A stretch of 64,000 bases of DNA, taken from the NCBI RefSeq assembly GCF_018991925.1, contig NW_024737068.1, positions 8,969,885 through 9,033,884 of the forward strand. The letters run 5' to 3'. Position numbers and translations under genes: made by a program. The notes below the pieces were generated by a model. The model was given only the letters and a program-made list of their open reading frames with translations, was not told the origin of the DNA and searched no databases. Of the stretch, positions 37,451 through 63,329 are shown in pieces. How positions within the stretch are numbered: position 1 is the stretch's first letter; each line of letters begins with the position of its first letter. Source of the DNA: Homarus americanus (lineage: Eukaryota > Arthropoda > Malacostraca > Decapoda > Nephropidae).

Positions 37451-37690
37451 TACCCAGGTGACCTAGGTCAAAGGTCAAGCACCGACGCCTGCCGGCAGCA
37501 CGCACCAAATTGCCGCGTAATGGCTTTGTTATTGCACACTGTGACCTCTAGAGCCGCGCGCGCCCGCTTAGCGTCGAAGAGTCACGGAGTGTGAGATTTA
37601 CGGCACAACGACAAGACTTTGAACCAATCAACGTAACTCAACCACCTCATCTCCCGTTCTCATTGGCTGATTGTTACAAGGTAATAAATG
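37451..37690. promoter_or_regulatory. CpG-rich island with nuclear-receptor DR1 and CCAAT boxes
   Basis: A perfect DR1 element AGGTCAAAGGTCA is at 37465-37477. It overlaps TGACCTAGGTCA, an everted half-site pair, at 37459-37470. DR1 is the classical site for RXR/USP-HNF4-type receptors. CCAAT occurs near 37625 and, inverted, near 37663. The stretch is much richer in CG dinucleotides (CGCGCGC at about 37555) than its surroundings. It reads as a promoter or enhancer, direction uncertain. Confidence 0.45.
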
Positions 37691-37903
37691 GTTACAGCCA
37701 ACTTCGTCTGTTCTTTTTTTTTATTTTGGTGGTGGTGGGCGGGGTTGTCTTTTGATCCCGCGACCTTCTGTAGATGCTCCTGAAAATCTTTTAAACAATT
37801 TGATTATTCACTTTATTTCTCTTCTTCCCCTTTGATTTATTCACCGTTATATTTTAGGTTATTTTTATTAAGGCAACTAAAGAAGCGTCTTTTTAAATGT
37901 ATC

Positions 37904-38129
37904 TATCTATCTTTACTATATAAATACGTTAGTTTTCACATTCCCCCCAAAATGTTGATTTACGTAAAAAATACGACTGTTTAAATCTCATACAAAGGTA
38001 TTACTTTGCATACTGATTAAGGATCTGGGTTCACAATTTAAAAATTCGAATAATTAGTGTTAATTACCTTTGAAATAATTAAGGCTATTTAAAAAGTCAA
38101 TTATGCTGTGCCCGTAAGTTTTAAATCAC
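37904..38129 (+). repeat. dispersed repeat copy 1 (unknown family)
   Basis: Two blocks, about 37904-37955 and 37988-38129, match two blocks of the region 47849-48085 on the opposite strand, sharing words such as CATACAAAGGTA, GTGTTAATTA, TTTGAAATAATT and GTAAGTTTTAAATCACCT. The block order differs between the copies (see findings). No coding capacity. Confidence 0.75.
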
Positions 38130-39434
38130 CTATACATACATTTTCTTAGACATAAAGAGTATCAGGGTGTCTACCACTCTGGATAACCTAAAAAGGGCAG
38201 AGAATTATACAAATAAATCGAGAATTTTATGTGAATTCAGTTCAACTTCAAAATATTGCTATTTTAACAGCTATCTTACCATAAATTAGCTGTACTATAT
38301 ATAATAGGTAAATAATTAAACTTCTGCTAATATATTCCTGAAAATCGTCCACTTCAATAACTGATTTGTTTGTGTACCTGTCATATGTCATGTTAGCGAT
38401 CAAATAACCAAATATTACAAGTTATACCTACTACTGCTGCAGTGAGCATTGTCAGAGATTAATTGTTCTTGTAAGTGACCTTATTTAAGTTGATTATTCC
38501 TGAATAACACCAATGAAATACGTCTTAAAAATTCATAAATAATTCAAAAAAATTACAAAGTAGTTGGCAGGAATTATCTTATTCATCTTGATTTTATGTT
38601 ACTGTTCTGTTTTATTTTTTATTTTTGGGGGGTTGAGTTTGACTGAAAAAAACCCACACATTTTGTTTACTCTTTGGGGAGATAATTGTTATATATAATC
38701 ACCTGGTTTCTTCCTTTGTTATCTATTTGGTTTCTAGTTCCTCTTGTTTTATACTTTGGGGTTACTTTTTATTACTTTTATATCTTGTTTTTTTTTTTTT
38801 TACTTTGTTTACTTACGTCATTTGTTTTCTAGTTGTTTTGTTTTAATTATTGTTTTCCATGTCATTTGTCAGTTAATTTATTTTCGTTTTCATCTGTTTT
38901 TAACCTAATGAGTTTTTTAATTCATCTAACATAACACTTTTTTATGAGTTATTTACTTTATGTTCTCCAGTATTCTTGTTATTTACTTTGTTCTTTACCG
39001 TTCTTGTTATTTAGTTTGTTCTTTACCGTTCTTGTTATTTACTTTGTTCTTTACCGTTCTTGTTATATACTTTGTTCTTTACCGTTCTTGTTATATACTT
39101 TATGTTATGTACTTTATGTTCTCTAGTATTATGTTATCTACTTAATATACTTTCTACTTTCTCTACTTTTAACTATTTTAGCTTTATCATGTTTTTACTG
39201 TTTCTGTCTATCTTGTTATTCTGTCCATTTATCTGTCCATCTGTCTATCCATCTCTTTCTGTATCATTATCTCTCTAGTTATATCGCTATTCTTTTACAC
39301 ACCTGTTAATTACACACCTGTTTATTACACAACACCTGTTAATACACCAACTGCGTGTGTATTAGTGTGTGTGTGTGTGTGTGTGTGTCCTCACTCCCTT
39401 ACATCCCTACCCATCCCACCCTAACCCTTACCCA
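38130..39434. other. AT-rich intergenic DNA with a small 28-bp repeat
   Basis: At about 38970-39100 a unit TTCTTGTTATTTACTTTGTTC followed by TTTACCG is repeated about five times. A TG microsatellite lies at about 39366-39388. Nothing else recognised. Confidence 0.65.
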
Positions 39435-39690
39435 CATGGGCGTCCGCAGAAAAAATGCAGGGGGGAGGCAATGTTATCCTGAATTCGACGTGTGAAGTGT
39501 GAAGACATCATTGACAATTTCGGAAGAGATCCCCGACGGCTCCAATTCCTGTTCCAAGAGTAGTAACCTCTAACTGAATGAACTGTTGAGAAATGTTTGT
39601 TATTTTATTCATTTTTATTTTCCATGTAATTTTTTCAAATTTTTTTATTTTCAGGGTGCAATGCCCCCTTGCCCCTCCTGCGGACGCATG
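39435..39690. mobile_element. 256-bp MITE with 8-bp target duplication
   Basis: The ends read CATGGGCGTCCGCAG on the left and, on the opposite strand, CATGCGTCCGCAGGAG on the right, followed by G-rich subterminal stretches. The octamer CTTACCCA flanks both sides (39427-39434 and 39691-39698). An 8-bp duplication is typical of hAT-type insertion. The interior lacks coding sequence, so it is non-autonomous. The surrounding ACCC-rich DNA makes a chance octamer possible. Confidence 0.65.
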
Positions 39691-39770
39691 CTTACCCATA
39701 CCCCTTTCACCCATCCACCCCATCACTCCCATCCACAAATCCCTTATATTGCAATAGGTCGCCTGGAAGT

Positions 39771-42700
39771 GCTATGGTACACTAGGGGTGTTATGGTACA
39801 CTAGGGGTGTTATGGTACACTAGGAGGTGTTATGGTACACTAGGGGTGTTGATTACACAGGGGTGTTATGGTACACTAGGGGTGTTATAGGTACACTAGG
39901 AGGTGTTATGTACTAGGAGGTGTTATGCATTAACTAAGGGGTGTTATGGTACACTAGGGGGTGTTATGGTACACAGGAGGGTGTTATGGTACACTAGGAG
40001 GTGTTATGGTACACTAGGAGGTGTTATGGTACACTAGGAATTGTTATGTACTAGGGGTGTTATAGTACACTAGGGTGTTATGGTACACTAGGGATGTTAT
40101 GGTACACATAGGAGGGTGTTATGGTACACTATGGGGTGTTATGGTACACTAGGGGTGTTATGGTACACTAGGGGTGTTATGGTACACTAAAGTGTTATGG
40201 TACACTAGGGGGTGTTATGGTACACTGAGGTGTTATGGTACACTAGGGGTGTTATAGTACTAGGGGTGTTATGGTACACTAGGGGTGTTATGGTACTAGG
40301 GGGTGTTATGGTACACTGAGGGTTATGGTACACTAGGGGGTGTTATGGTACACTAGGAGGTGTTATGGTACACTAGGAGGTGTTATGGTACACTAGGGGT
40401 GTTATGGTACACTATAGGGTGTGTTATATGGTACACTAGGGTGTTATGGTACACTAGGGGTGTTATGGTACACTAGGGGTGTTATGGTACACTAGGGGTG
40501 TTATGGTACACTATGAGGTGTTATGGTACACTAGGGGTGTTATGTGGTACACACTAGGGGGTGTTATGGTACACTAGGGGTGTATGGTACACTATGGGGT
40601 GTTATGGTACACTAGGGGTGTTATGGTACACTAGGGGGTGTTATGGTACACTATAGGGGTGTATAGTACACTATGGGGTGTTATGGTACAATAGGTGTTA
40701 TGGTACACTATAGGGTGTGTGTATGGTACACTATGGGGTGTTATGGTACACTAGGGGGTGTTATGGTACACTAGGGGTGTTATGGTACACTATGGGGGTG
40801 TTATGGTACACTAGGGGTGTTATAGTACAATAGGGGGTGTTATGGTACACTATAGGGTGTTATGGTACACTATAGGGTGTTATAGGTACACTATGGAGTT
40901 GTTATGGTACACTAGGAGTGTTATAATACTATAGGGTGTTATGGTACACTAGGGGGTGTTATAGTAACTAGGGGTGTTATGGTACACTAGGGGGGTGTTA
41001 TGGTACACTAGGGGGTGTTATGGTACACTAGGGGGTGTTATGGTACAATTAGGGGGTTATGGCACCAGGTGTTATGGCACACTAGGGTGTTATGGGTACA
41101 CTAGGGTGTTATGGCACTCAGGGGTGTTATGGTACACTAGGTGTTATGGTACACTAGGGTGTTATGGTGACACTGGGGTTATGGTACACTAGGTGTTGGT
41201 ACACTAGGGTGTTATGTACACTAGGGGTGTTATGGTACACTAGGGGGTGTTATGGTACACTAGGGGGTGGTACACTAGGGGGTGGTACACTAGGGGTGTT
41301 AGCGGTACACAGGGGGTGTTATGGTACACTAGGGGGTGTTATGGTACACTAGGGGGGGTTATGGCACAGGGGTGTTATGGCACACTAGGGTGTTATGGCA
41401 CACTTAGGGGTGTTATGGTACACTAGGTGTTGTTATGGCACACTAGGTGTTGGTACACTAGGTGTTATGGTACACTAGTGTTATGGTACCACCTGGGGTG
41501 TTATGGCACCAGGGGGTGTTATGGCACACTAGGTGGGTGTTATGGCACACTAGTGCTGGTGGTACACTAGTGTTATGGCGCACGGTGTTGGCAATTAGGG
41601 GTGTTGGTGGCACACTAGGTGTTGGCGGCACACTAGGGGTGTTGGGGCACACTAGTTATGGCACACTAGGGTGTGAGGGTACACCAGGGGTACACTAGGT
41701 GTTGCGCCACTAGGGTTATGGCACACTAGGGGGGTGCAAGGGTGGCAATTGTGCAACACTAGGTTGTGGCACACTAGGTGTTGGCACACTAGTTGTGGCA
41801 CACCAGGTGTTATGGCACACTAGGGGGTGTTATGGTACACTAGGGGTGGTACACTAGGTGTTATGGTACACTAGGGGGGTTATGGCACACTAGGGGTGTT
41901 ATGGCACACTAGGGGTTATGGCACACCAGGGTGTTATGGTACACTACAGGGTGTTGGCACACTAGGGGTAAGTGGCACACTGGGGTGTTATGGGGTATAC
42001 CAGGTGGGGTGTTGCAATAATTAGGGGTGGGGTACACTAGGGGTGTTATGGTACACTAGGGGGTGTTGTGGTAAATAGCAAGGAGTGGTACACTGGGGGT
42101 GTTATGGTACACTGGGGTGCAATACTATAAGTTATGGCACACTAGGGGTGGTACACTAGGGGTGTTATGGCACACTAGGGGTGTGGTACACTTAGGGGTG
42201 TTATGTACACTAATTAGGGGGTGTTATGGCACTATTAGTGTTGGTGGCACATTAGGTGTGTATGGTACACTAGGGGGTAAGGCGTGACACTAGGGGGTGT
42301 TATGGTACACTAGGCGGTACACTAGGGTGGTATGCCAGGGGTGTTATGGTACACTCAGGTGTTATGGGTACAATTAGGGGTGTATGGTACACTTAGGGGT
42401 GGTAACACTAGGGTGTTAGGGGCACACTGGGGGTGTTATGGCACACCAGTGGGGCAGTAAACAATTAGGGGGTGTTATGGTCCACTAGGGTTATGGCACA
42501 CTAGGTGGGTGGTGGCCACTAGGTGTTGTGGTACACTAAGGGGGTGTGGGCACTAGGGGTGTCACAGGGTGGTACACACTAGGGGGGGTTATGGACACTA
42601 GGGGGTTATGGTACACTAGGGGGTTATGGTACACTAGGGTGTTGTGTGGCACCTGGGGGTGTTATGGTACACTAGGGGTGTTGGCGGTACACTAGGGGTG

Positions 42701-43677
42701 GGGTACACTAGGGGTGTTGTGGCACACTTGGGGGGTGTTAGGGGGATGGCCACCAGGGTGTTATGGTACACTAGGTGTTGGCGGTACACAGGGGGTGTTA
42801 TGGTACACTAGGTGTTATGGTCACACTAGGGGGGTAAGGGTGCGGCTATTAGGTGTTATGGTACACTAGGGGGGCAGTAAACTAGGGTGTGAGTGGCTCA
42901 CTAGGGGGTGTTATGGCACACTAGGGTGTTGGTACACATTATGGGGAGGGGGCATATGTGTGGCACACTAGGGGTGGTGGCACACTAGTTATGGCACACT
43001 AGGGGGTGGTACACTAGGGGGGTGTTATGGCACTAGGGGTGTTGGTACACTAGGGGGGTTATGGGTGTTATGGTACACTAGGGGGGTGCGGCAATTAGGG
43101 TGTATGGCACACTAGGGGGTGTTATGGCTCACTGGGGTGTTAGGTGGCACACTAGGGGTGATTGGAAAGGGGGTGTTATGGGGTAAGGGTAATTAGGGGA
43201 AGAGGTTATTAGCAGGGTGTCACTAGAGGTACACTAGGGGGTAAGGGCACACTAGGGGAGGGGTGTTATGGTACACTAGGTGTTATGGTACACTAGGTGT
43301 ATGGTACACTAGGGGGGTGGTACACAATTAGGGGGTGTTATGGTACACTAGGGGGTGTTAGTGGTACACTAGGAGGGTGTTATGGTACACTAGAGGGTGT
43401 TAGGTAGCAATAAAGGGGGGTGTTATGGGTACACTAGGGGTGTTATGGTACACTAGGGGGTGTTATGGCACTACTAGGGGTTATGGTACACTAGGGGTTA
43501 TGGTACACTAGTGTTGGTAACACTAGGAGGGTGTTATGGCACACTAGGGGTGTTATGGTACACTAGGGGGTGTTATGGTACAAGGGGGTGTTATGGTGGT
43601 ACACTAGGAGTGTTGCACAGGGGGTTATGGTACACTAGGTAAGCAGGCACACTAGGTTATTATGGTACTGGGGGGTA
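39771..43677. repeat. 19-bp minisatellite array, about 3.9 kb
   Basis: The unit is GGGGTGTTATGGTACACTA. The left half is fairly regular, with G-run length variation. From about 41050 rightward GGCACACTAGG variants, truncations and foreign insertions (GCAATTAGGG) increase. About 200 copies. Short frames repeating YGTLGG or HNTLVC are artefacts. Confidence 0.95.
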
Positions 43678-43689
43678 TCTCACCTTCAC

Positions 43690-43784
43690 AAAAATCGTTC
43701 ATATAGTCTCAAAAAACGTTCATATAGCCTCAAAAAACGTTCATATAGCCTCAAAAAGCGTTCACATAGCCTCAAAAACGTTAT
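43690..43784. repeat. 21-bp minisatellite, 4-5 copies
   Basis: Unit of ACGTTCATATAGCCTCAAAAA type. Confidence 0.92.
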
Positions 43785-44322
43785 TACACCACCACAAAAA
43801 AACGTTGCAATAAAACAGGAATTTGTATAGAAGGGCGGGAGAGAGGAGGAGGAGGAGGTGGGTAAGAGAGGGTGGTATGGAGGGAGAGAGAACCTGTCTG
43901 ACTCTAACACTAAAATGTCACCGGCAAAATACACAAGGCAATATCAATAAGTGTCTCAACCTGACCAGTTAAAAGACGGAACAATTATTATACCAGAGGG
44001 GGAAGGAGGTGGTGACAACAGTGGTCTATTTATATAAGTATTGTCCACCCCAAAAAAGTCAGTCATATCTATTGTAAGATTATATATTGTAAAATTAAAT
44101 ATTGTAATTATCTGTCATGGAAATTCAGGTGTAAGGGAAGTGGTTTTTCTTTAATGTTCGGTCAATTGTGGACTGTGGGTGTAGTAATGGATGCTAGGGT
44201 GAGCGATAGTGAACCATGGATTGTGGGGAATGGTTATTTAATTGTGTTGTATGTAGGGGTAGTTGAGAGTAATGTCTGTTATTATCAATAGAAGAGATTT
44301 GATCGGGGGAATGGAGGGAGAC

Positions 44323-44388
<66 letters not shown>

Positions 44389-44444
44389 CATAGAACTAAA
44401 ACACTCACTTTCACACTTGTTGATATAATAGTATAATGATGATG

Positions 44445-44503
<59 letters not shown>

Positions 44504-45121
44504 CTCCCTGGTTGAAATCTTGATTAAATCTTTAACTAGCGCGTAATTGAATCTCTCTGTGTATCAAATTTAAATTAACCAATGAAAATAATCGTAGACG
44601 TTATATCTTAAAACGACTACTGCTAATTTATTTATCAACAGCCTCCCTCTCCCGTCTCCCTTTTCCCTCCCCTCTCTCTCTCTCTCCCCTGCCCCTCCTC
44701 CCCCGACACACCGAAATTGAATTCAAACACCATAGAAAGTGACATATAAATAATTATTATAATCCCCGAAGGAAATAATGATCGTTGGAAGGTCAGGTAA
44801 ACTTTAAAAATGTATTTATCTGGTGAAAATAATGGTGTTTGGGTGTACCAGCTGACCGCCTGGCCCGCGCTGACTCAAATGGAAATATGAGTCAGCTGCT
44901 CTTCGTTAAATTGGCTGAATATCAATTATTTATTATTATCATTGTTTATTATTATTAATGTCTTGAGCCATTAGTGAACGGGTGCATCAAGTGTACCTAT
45001 TGGCAGGTTGAGAAAGAAGATACTCAATCTTATCTTTAGGCTAGCTGGAACATCGACCTTGGAGACGAGCCTGCAGAAGTGTCTACCCGGCTGCTACTCC
45101 CTTCCCCTCTTCCTCCGTCTG
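43785..45121. other. intergenic with microsatellites and a paired AP-1 site
   Basis: (TAG)n lies at about 44321-44382, (AAT)n at about 44441-44503 and a CT-rich stretch at 44640-44702. The element at 44869-44896 is listed separately. No gene supported. Confidence 0.6.
44869..44896. promoter_or_regulatory. inverted pair of AP-1/MARE-like sites
   Basis: GCTGACTCA at 44869-44877 and its exact reverse complement TGAGTCAGC at 44888-44896 are separated by ten bases. Each contains the AP-1 heptamer TGA(C/G)TCA plus the GC extension typical of Maf recognition elements. It lies in a locally GC-rich unique stretch. Confidence 0.35.
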
Positions 45122-47046
45122 TAGGTGTTGACAGATTTGATGTTGTTAAGAGTATAAGGTGTTGACAGAGTTGATGTTGTTAAGAGTATAAGGTGTTGAC
45201 AGATTTGATGTTGTTAAGAGTATAAGGTGTTGACAGAGTTGATGTTGTTAAGAGTATAAGGTGTTGACAGAGTTGATGTTGTTAAGAGTATAAGGTGTTG
45301 ACAGAGATAAGAGTATTGTTGACAGAGTTGATGTTGTTAAGAGTATAAGGTGTTGACAGAGTTGATGTTGTTAAGAGTATAAGGTGTTGACAGAGTTGAT
45401 GTTGTTAAGAGTATAAGGTGTTGACAGAGTTGATGTTGTTTAGAGTATAAGGTGTTGACAGATATGATGTTGTTAAGAGTATAAGGTGTTGACAGAGTTG
45501 ATGTTAAGAGTATAAGGTGTTGACAGAGTTGATGTTGTTAAGAGTATTAGGTGTTGACAGAGTTGATGTTGTTAAGAGTATAAGGTGTTGACAGAGTTGA
45601 CAGAGTGTGATGTTAAGAGTATAAGGTGTTGACAGAGTTGATGTTGTTAAGAGTATTAGGTGTTGACAGAGTTGATGTTGTTAAGAGTATAAGGTGTTGA
45701 CAGAGTTGATGTTGTTTAGAGTATAAGGTGTTGACAGATATGATGTTGTTAAGAGTATAAGGTGTTGACAGAGTTGATGTTAAGAGTATAAGGTGTTGAC
45801 AGAGTTGATGTTGTTAAGAGTATTAGGTGTTGACAGAGTTGATGTTGTTAAGAGTATAAGGTGTTGACAGAGTTGATGTTGTTGTGTTGACAGAGTTGAT
45901 GTTGAGTATAAGGTGTTGACAGAGTTGATGTTGTTTAGAGTATAAGGTGTTGACAGATATGATGTTGTTAAGAGTATAAGGTGTTGACAGAGTTGATGTT
46001 GTTAAGAGTATAAGGTGTTGACAGAGTTGATGTTGTTAAGAGTATAAGGTGTTGACAGATATGATGTTAAGAGTATAAGGTGTTGACAGAGTTGATGTTA
46101 AGAGTATAAGGTGTTGACAGAGTTGATGTTGTTAAGAGTATAAGGTGTTGACAGAGTTGATGTTGTTAAGAGTATTAGGTGTTGACAGATATGATGTTAA
46201 GAGTATAAGGTGTTGACAGAGTTGATGCTGTTAAGAGTATAAGGTGTTGACAGAGTTGATGTTGTTAAGAGTATAAGGTGTTGACAGTTGATGTTGTTAA
46301 GAGTATAAGGTGTTGACAGAGTTGATGTTGTTAAGAGTATAAGGTGTTGACAGATATGATGTTAAGAGTATAAGGTGTTGAGAGTTGATGTTGTTAAGAG
46401 TATAAGGTGTTGACAGAGTTGATGTTAAGAGTATAAGGTGTTGACAGGGTTGATGTTGTTAAGAGTATAAGGTGTTGACAGATATGATGTTGTTAAGAGT
46501 ATTAGGTGTTGACAGGGTTGATGTTGTTAAGAGTATAAGGTGTTGACAGAGTTGATGTTGTTAAGAGTATAAGGTGTTGACAGAGTTGATGTTGTTAAGA
46601 GTATTAGGTGTTGACAGATATGATGTTGTTAAGAGTATAAGGTGTTGACAGAGTTGATGATGTTAAGAGTATAAGGTGTTGACAGAGTTGATGTTAAGAG
46701 TATAAGGTGTTGACAGAGTTGATGTTGTTAAGAGTATAAGGTGTTGACAGATATGATGTTAAGAGTATAAGGTGTTGACAGAGTTGATGTTGTTAAGAGT
46801 ATTAGGCGTTGACAGAGTTGATGTTGTTAAGAGTATAAGGTGTTGACAGAGTTGATGTTGTTAAGAGTATAAGGTGTTGACAGGGTTGATGTTGTTAAGA
46901 GTATAAGGTGTTGACAGAGTTGATGTTGTTAAGAGTATAAGGTGTTGACAGAGTTGATGTTGTTAAGAGTATTAGGTGTTGACAGATATGATGTTGTTAA
47001 GAGTATAAGGTGTTGACAGAGTTGATGTTGTTAAGAGTATATAATC
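45122..47046. repeat. 34-bp minisatellite array, about 57 copies
   Basis: The unit is AAGGTGTTGACAGAGTTGAT followed by GTTGTTAAGAGTAT. Recurrent variants are GACAGATATGATG, deletion of GTT, TTTAGAG and TATTAGG. They recur in the same order in neighbouring blocks (for example near 45420 and 45700), showing duplication of multi-unit segments. Eroded copies continue at 47702-47815 beyond an insertion. Confidence 0.95.
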
Positions 47047-47701
47047 CACTGTTAGAAAATTCAGTATTTTTTACATGTTTCTTCTGTATTTCCGACCAGG
47101 AAACCGTATAAATTTGAATTACATTTTTTTTCTGTAAAATATTTCAGACACACTCTTTCTCTGTTTCAATTTGTATAATTATCAATATGAACTGACATTT
47201 TATCATACTATATACACTTCATGATGCAAAGAACATTTATAATTACATGTTAATGCTGTTATTTCTATATGTAATTACTGAATATGCGGTTGGCGGTTGT
47301 TTGTGCTTCACGGTCGTCGTATGTCCGTGTTTGTTTACATTATTCCAAAGAGCGCCACATCATCACATGGGGGCGCTGGTGGAGTGGTACCGCTCTTGCC
47401 TCGCAAGCAAGATGTCACAGGTTCGATTCCCAGGCCGGCGGAAGTTGTTTGGACACTCTTCCTAGTCCCCTTGGTCCCTGTTCACCTAGCAGCAAAGTAG
47501 GTACCTGCTGTAAATCGAAAGTTGCAAATTCGTGTTCAGGGATAAGTTGTTGGAGCTTCCAATAACTTCCAACAATCTGTTAATTCAACAGATATTTTAT
47601 GTAAAAATATATACAGGATCTCTCTAAATTATACAGAAAATGTTTTGCAATAATATAACCAGTGAATTCTCTGTAAATTTTACAAGACTTTTTTAACAGT
47701 G
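47047..47701. mobile_element. non-autonomous DNA element, CACTGTTA ends, interrupts 34-bp array
   Basis: The left end reads CACTGTTAGAAAA, and the right end on the opposite strand reads CACTGTTAAAAAA. Both subterminal regions carry CTGTAAAAT/TTTACAG-type words. The 34-bp repeat is present on both sides, so this 655-bp block is an insertion. No transposase and no clear target duplication was seen; the superfamily is uncertain. A tRNA-derived SINE lies inside it. Confidence 0.55.
47369..47560 (+). mobile_element. tRNA-derived SINE (tRNA-Ala-like head)
   Basis: The head at 47369-47440 has an A-box-like TGGTGGAGTGGTACCGC, an anticodon hairpin CTTGC-loop-GCAAG whose seven-base loop CTCGCAA would give anticodon CGC, and a B box GGTTCGATTCC. 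The T stem and acceptor stem pair poorly, so it is not a functional tRNA. The body with TTCACCTAGCAGCAAAGTAG is, from memory, a segment common in crustacean SINE-like sequences. The three short frames over it are not genes. Confidence 0.75.
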
Positions 47702-47815
47702 TTGGCAGAGCTCATATTGGCAGATTTACTGTTGTTAAGAGTAGGTGTGAGTAAAGCTGATGTAGTTAAGAGTAGATGTTGGCAGAATAGGTGTTGTTAA
47801 GAAGTAATATTGGCA
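47702..47815. repeat. eroded remainder of the 34-bp array
   Basis: Words GTTGGCAGAG, TTGTTAAGAGTAGGTG and GTTGTTAAGAAG continue the array found at 45122-47046. Confidence 0.7.
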
Positions 47816-47848
47816 GAACAATTTTTTTTCCAGCAGGTCATGCGACAT

Positions 47849-48085
47849 TTTTGGGGGAAAGAGAAAATTAACGTGTTTATATAGTAAAGATAATCTATAT
47901 TATTAAAAACAAATATATAAAGGTGATTTAAAACTTACGAGCATAGTATAACTGCCTTTAAATATGCTAATTACCTTGACTCTTCAATTATTTCAAAGAT
48001 CATTAATTAACACTACTCAGAACCTCAATTAGAATGTAAAGTAGTACCTTTGTATGAAATCTGAACCAAATTTATTTTACGACCC
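47849..48085 (-). repeat. dispersed repeat copy 2, opposite strand
   Basis: Read on the minus strand it matches 37904-38129, with the blocks in a different order. Between the CATACAAAGG...AAATCACCT block and the CTTTACTATATAAA block it has an extra AT-rich linker of about 25 bases. It lies immediately upstream of the promoter of the secreted-protein gene. Confidence 0.75.
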
Positions 48086-48137
48086 TAGTGTCACAACGGA
48101 AGGTTAAGTGAGAGCAGGAGAAGGGGAGGAATCTCTG

Positions 48138-48176
48138 ATATATAAACATTCGATAGTGACAACCACCACTCAAACA
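48138..48176 (+). promoter_or_regulatory. candidate TATA promoter of the secreted-protein gene
   Basis: ATATATAAAC at 48138-48147 matches a TATA box. About 32 bases downstream, CACTCAAACAG provides an initiator-like TCA. The start codon is at 48412, giving a 5' UTR of roughly 240 bases with no obvious intron. No other good TATA/initiator pair lies in the preceding 300 bases. Confidence 0.45.
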
Positions 48177-48411
48177 GATTATCACCTGGGACCAAATTCT
48201 ATTCAGATAACTTGCGATAACCACGACTTTAATCACTGTCTTGAGGGTTAGGAGGAGTGAGACCCTGATAGAAGAGACGTCCCCGGCTTTACACTATCTA
48301 CACCACCAGTATATACACCCAGTTACCACCTGATCACGTTCAACGTTTTAGTACCCGCCTGCAGAAGAGGGTAATCACATAGGAAGATCGCAACACTATA
48401 CTGACGGAGAG

Positions 48412-63187
<14,776 letters not shown>

Positions 63188-63323
63188 CCTTTTACAATGT
63201 CTTGGTAAGGTAACATAGCCAGTGTTTGCCATACCTGTTCACTAGATTTCATCAATTAGCTTTGTAACATAATTATGTTGAGACAGCAGTGTTAGACTCG
63301 TAAACTGTTGATGAAGAGAACAA

Positions 63324-63329
63324 AATAAA
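63324..63329 (+). terminator. polyadenylation signal AATAAA
   Basis: Canonical AATAAA 137 bases after the stop of the secreted-protein gene. First strong candidate in the 3' region. Confidence 0.6.

Noticed and set aside
47369..47440. Possible functional tRNA-Ala gene
   Set aside because: The anticodon hairpin is good, but the T stem and acceptor stem do not pair properly and it continues into a SINE body.
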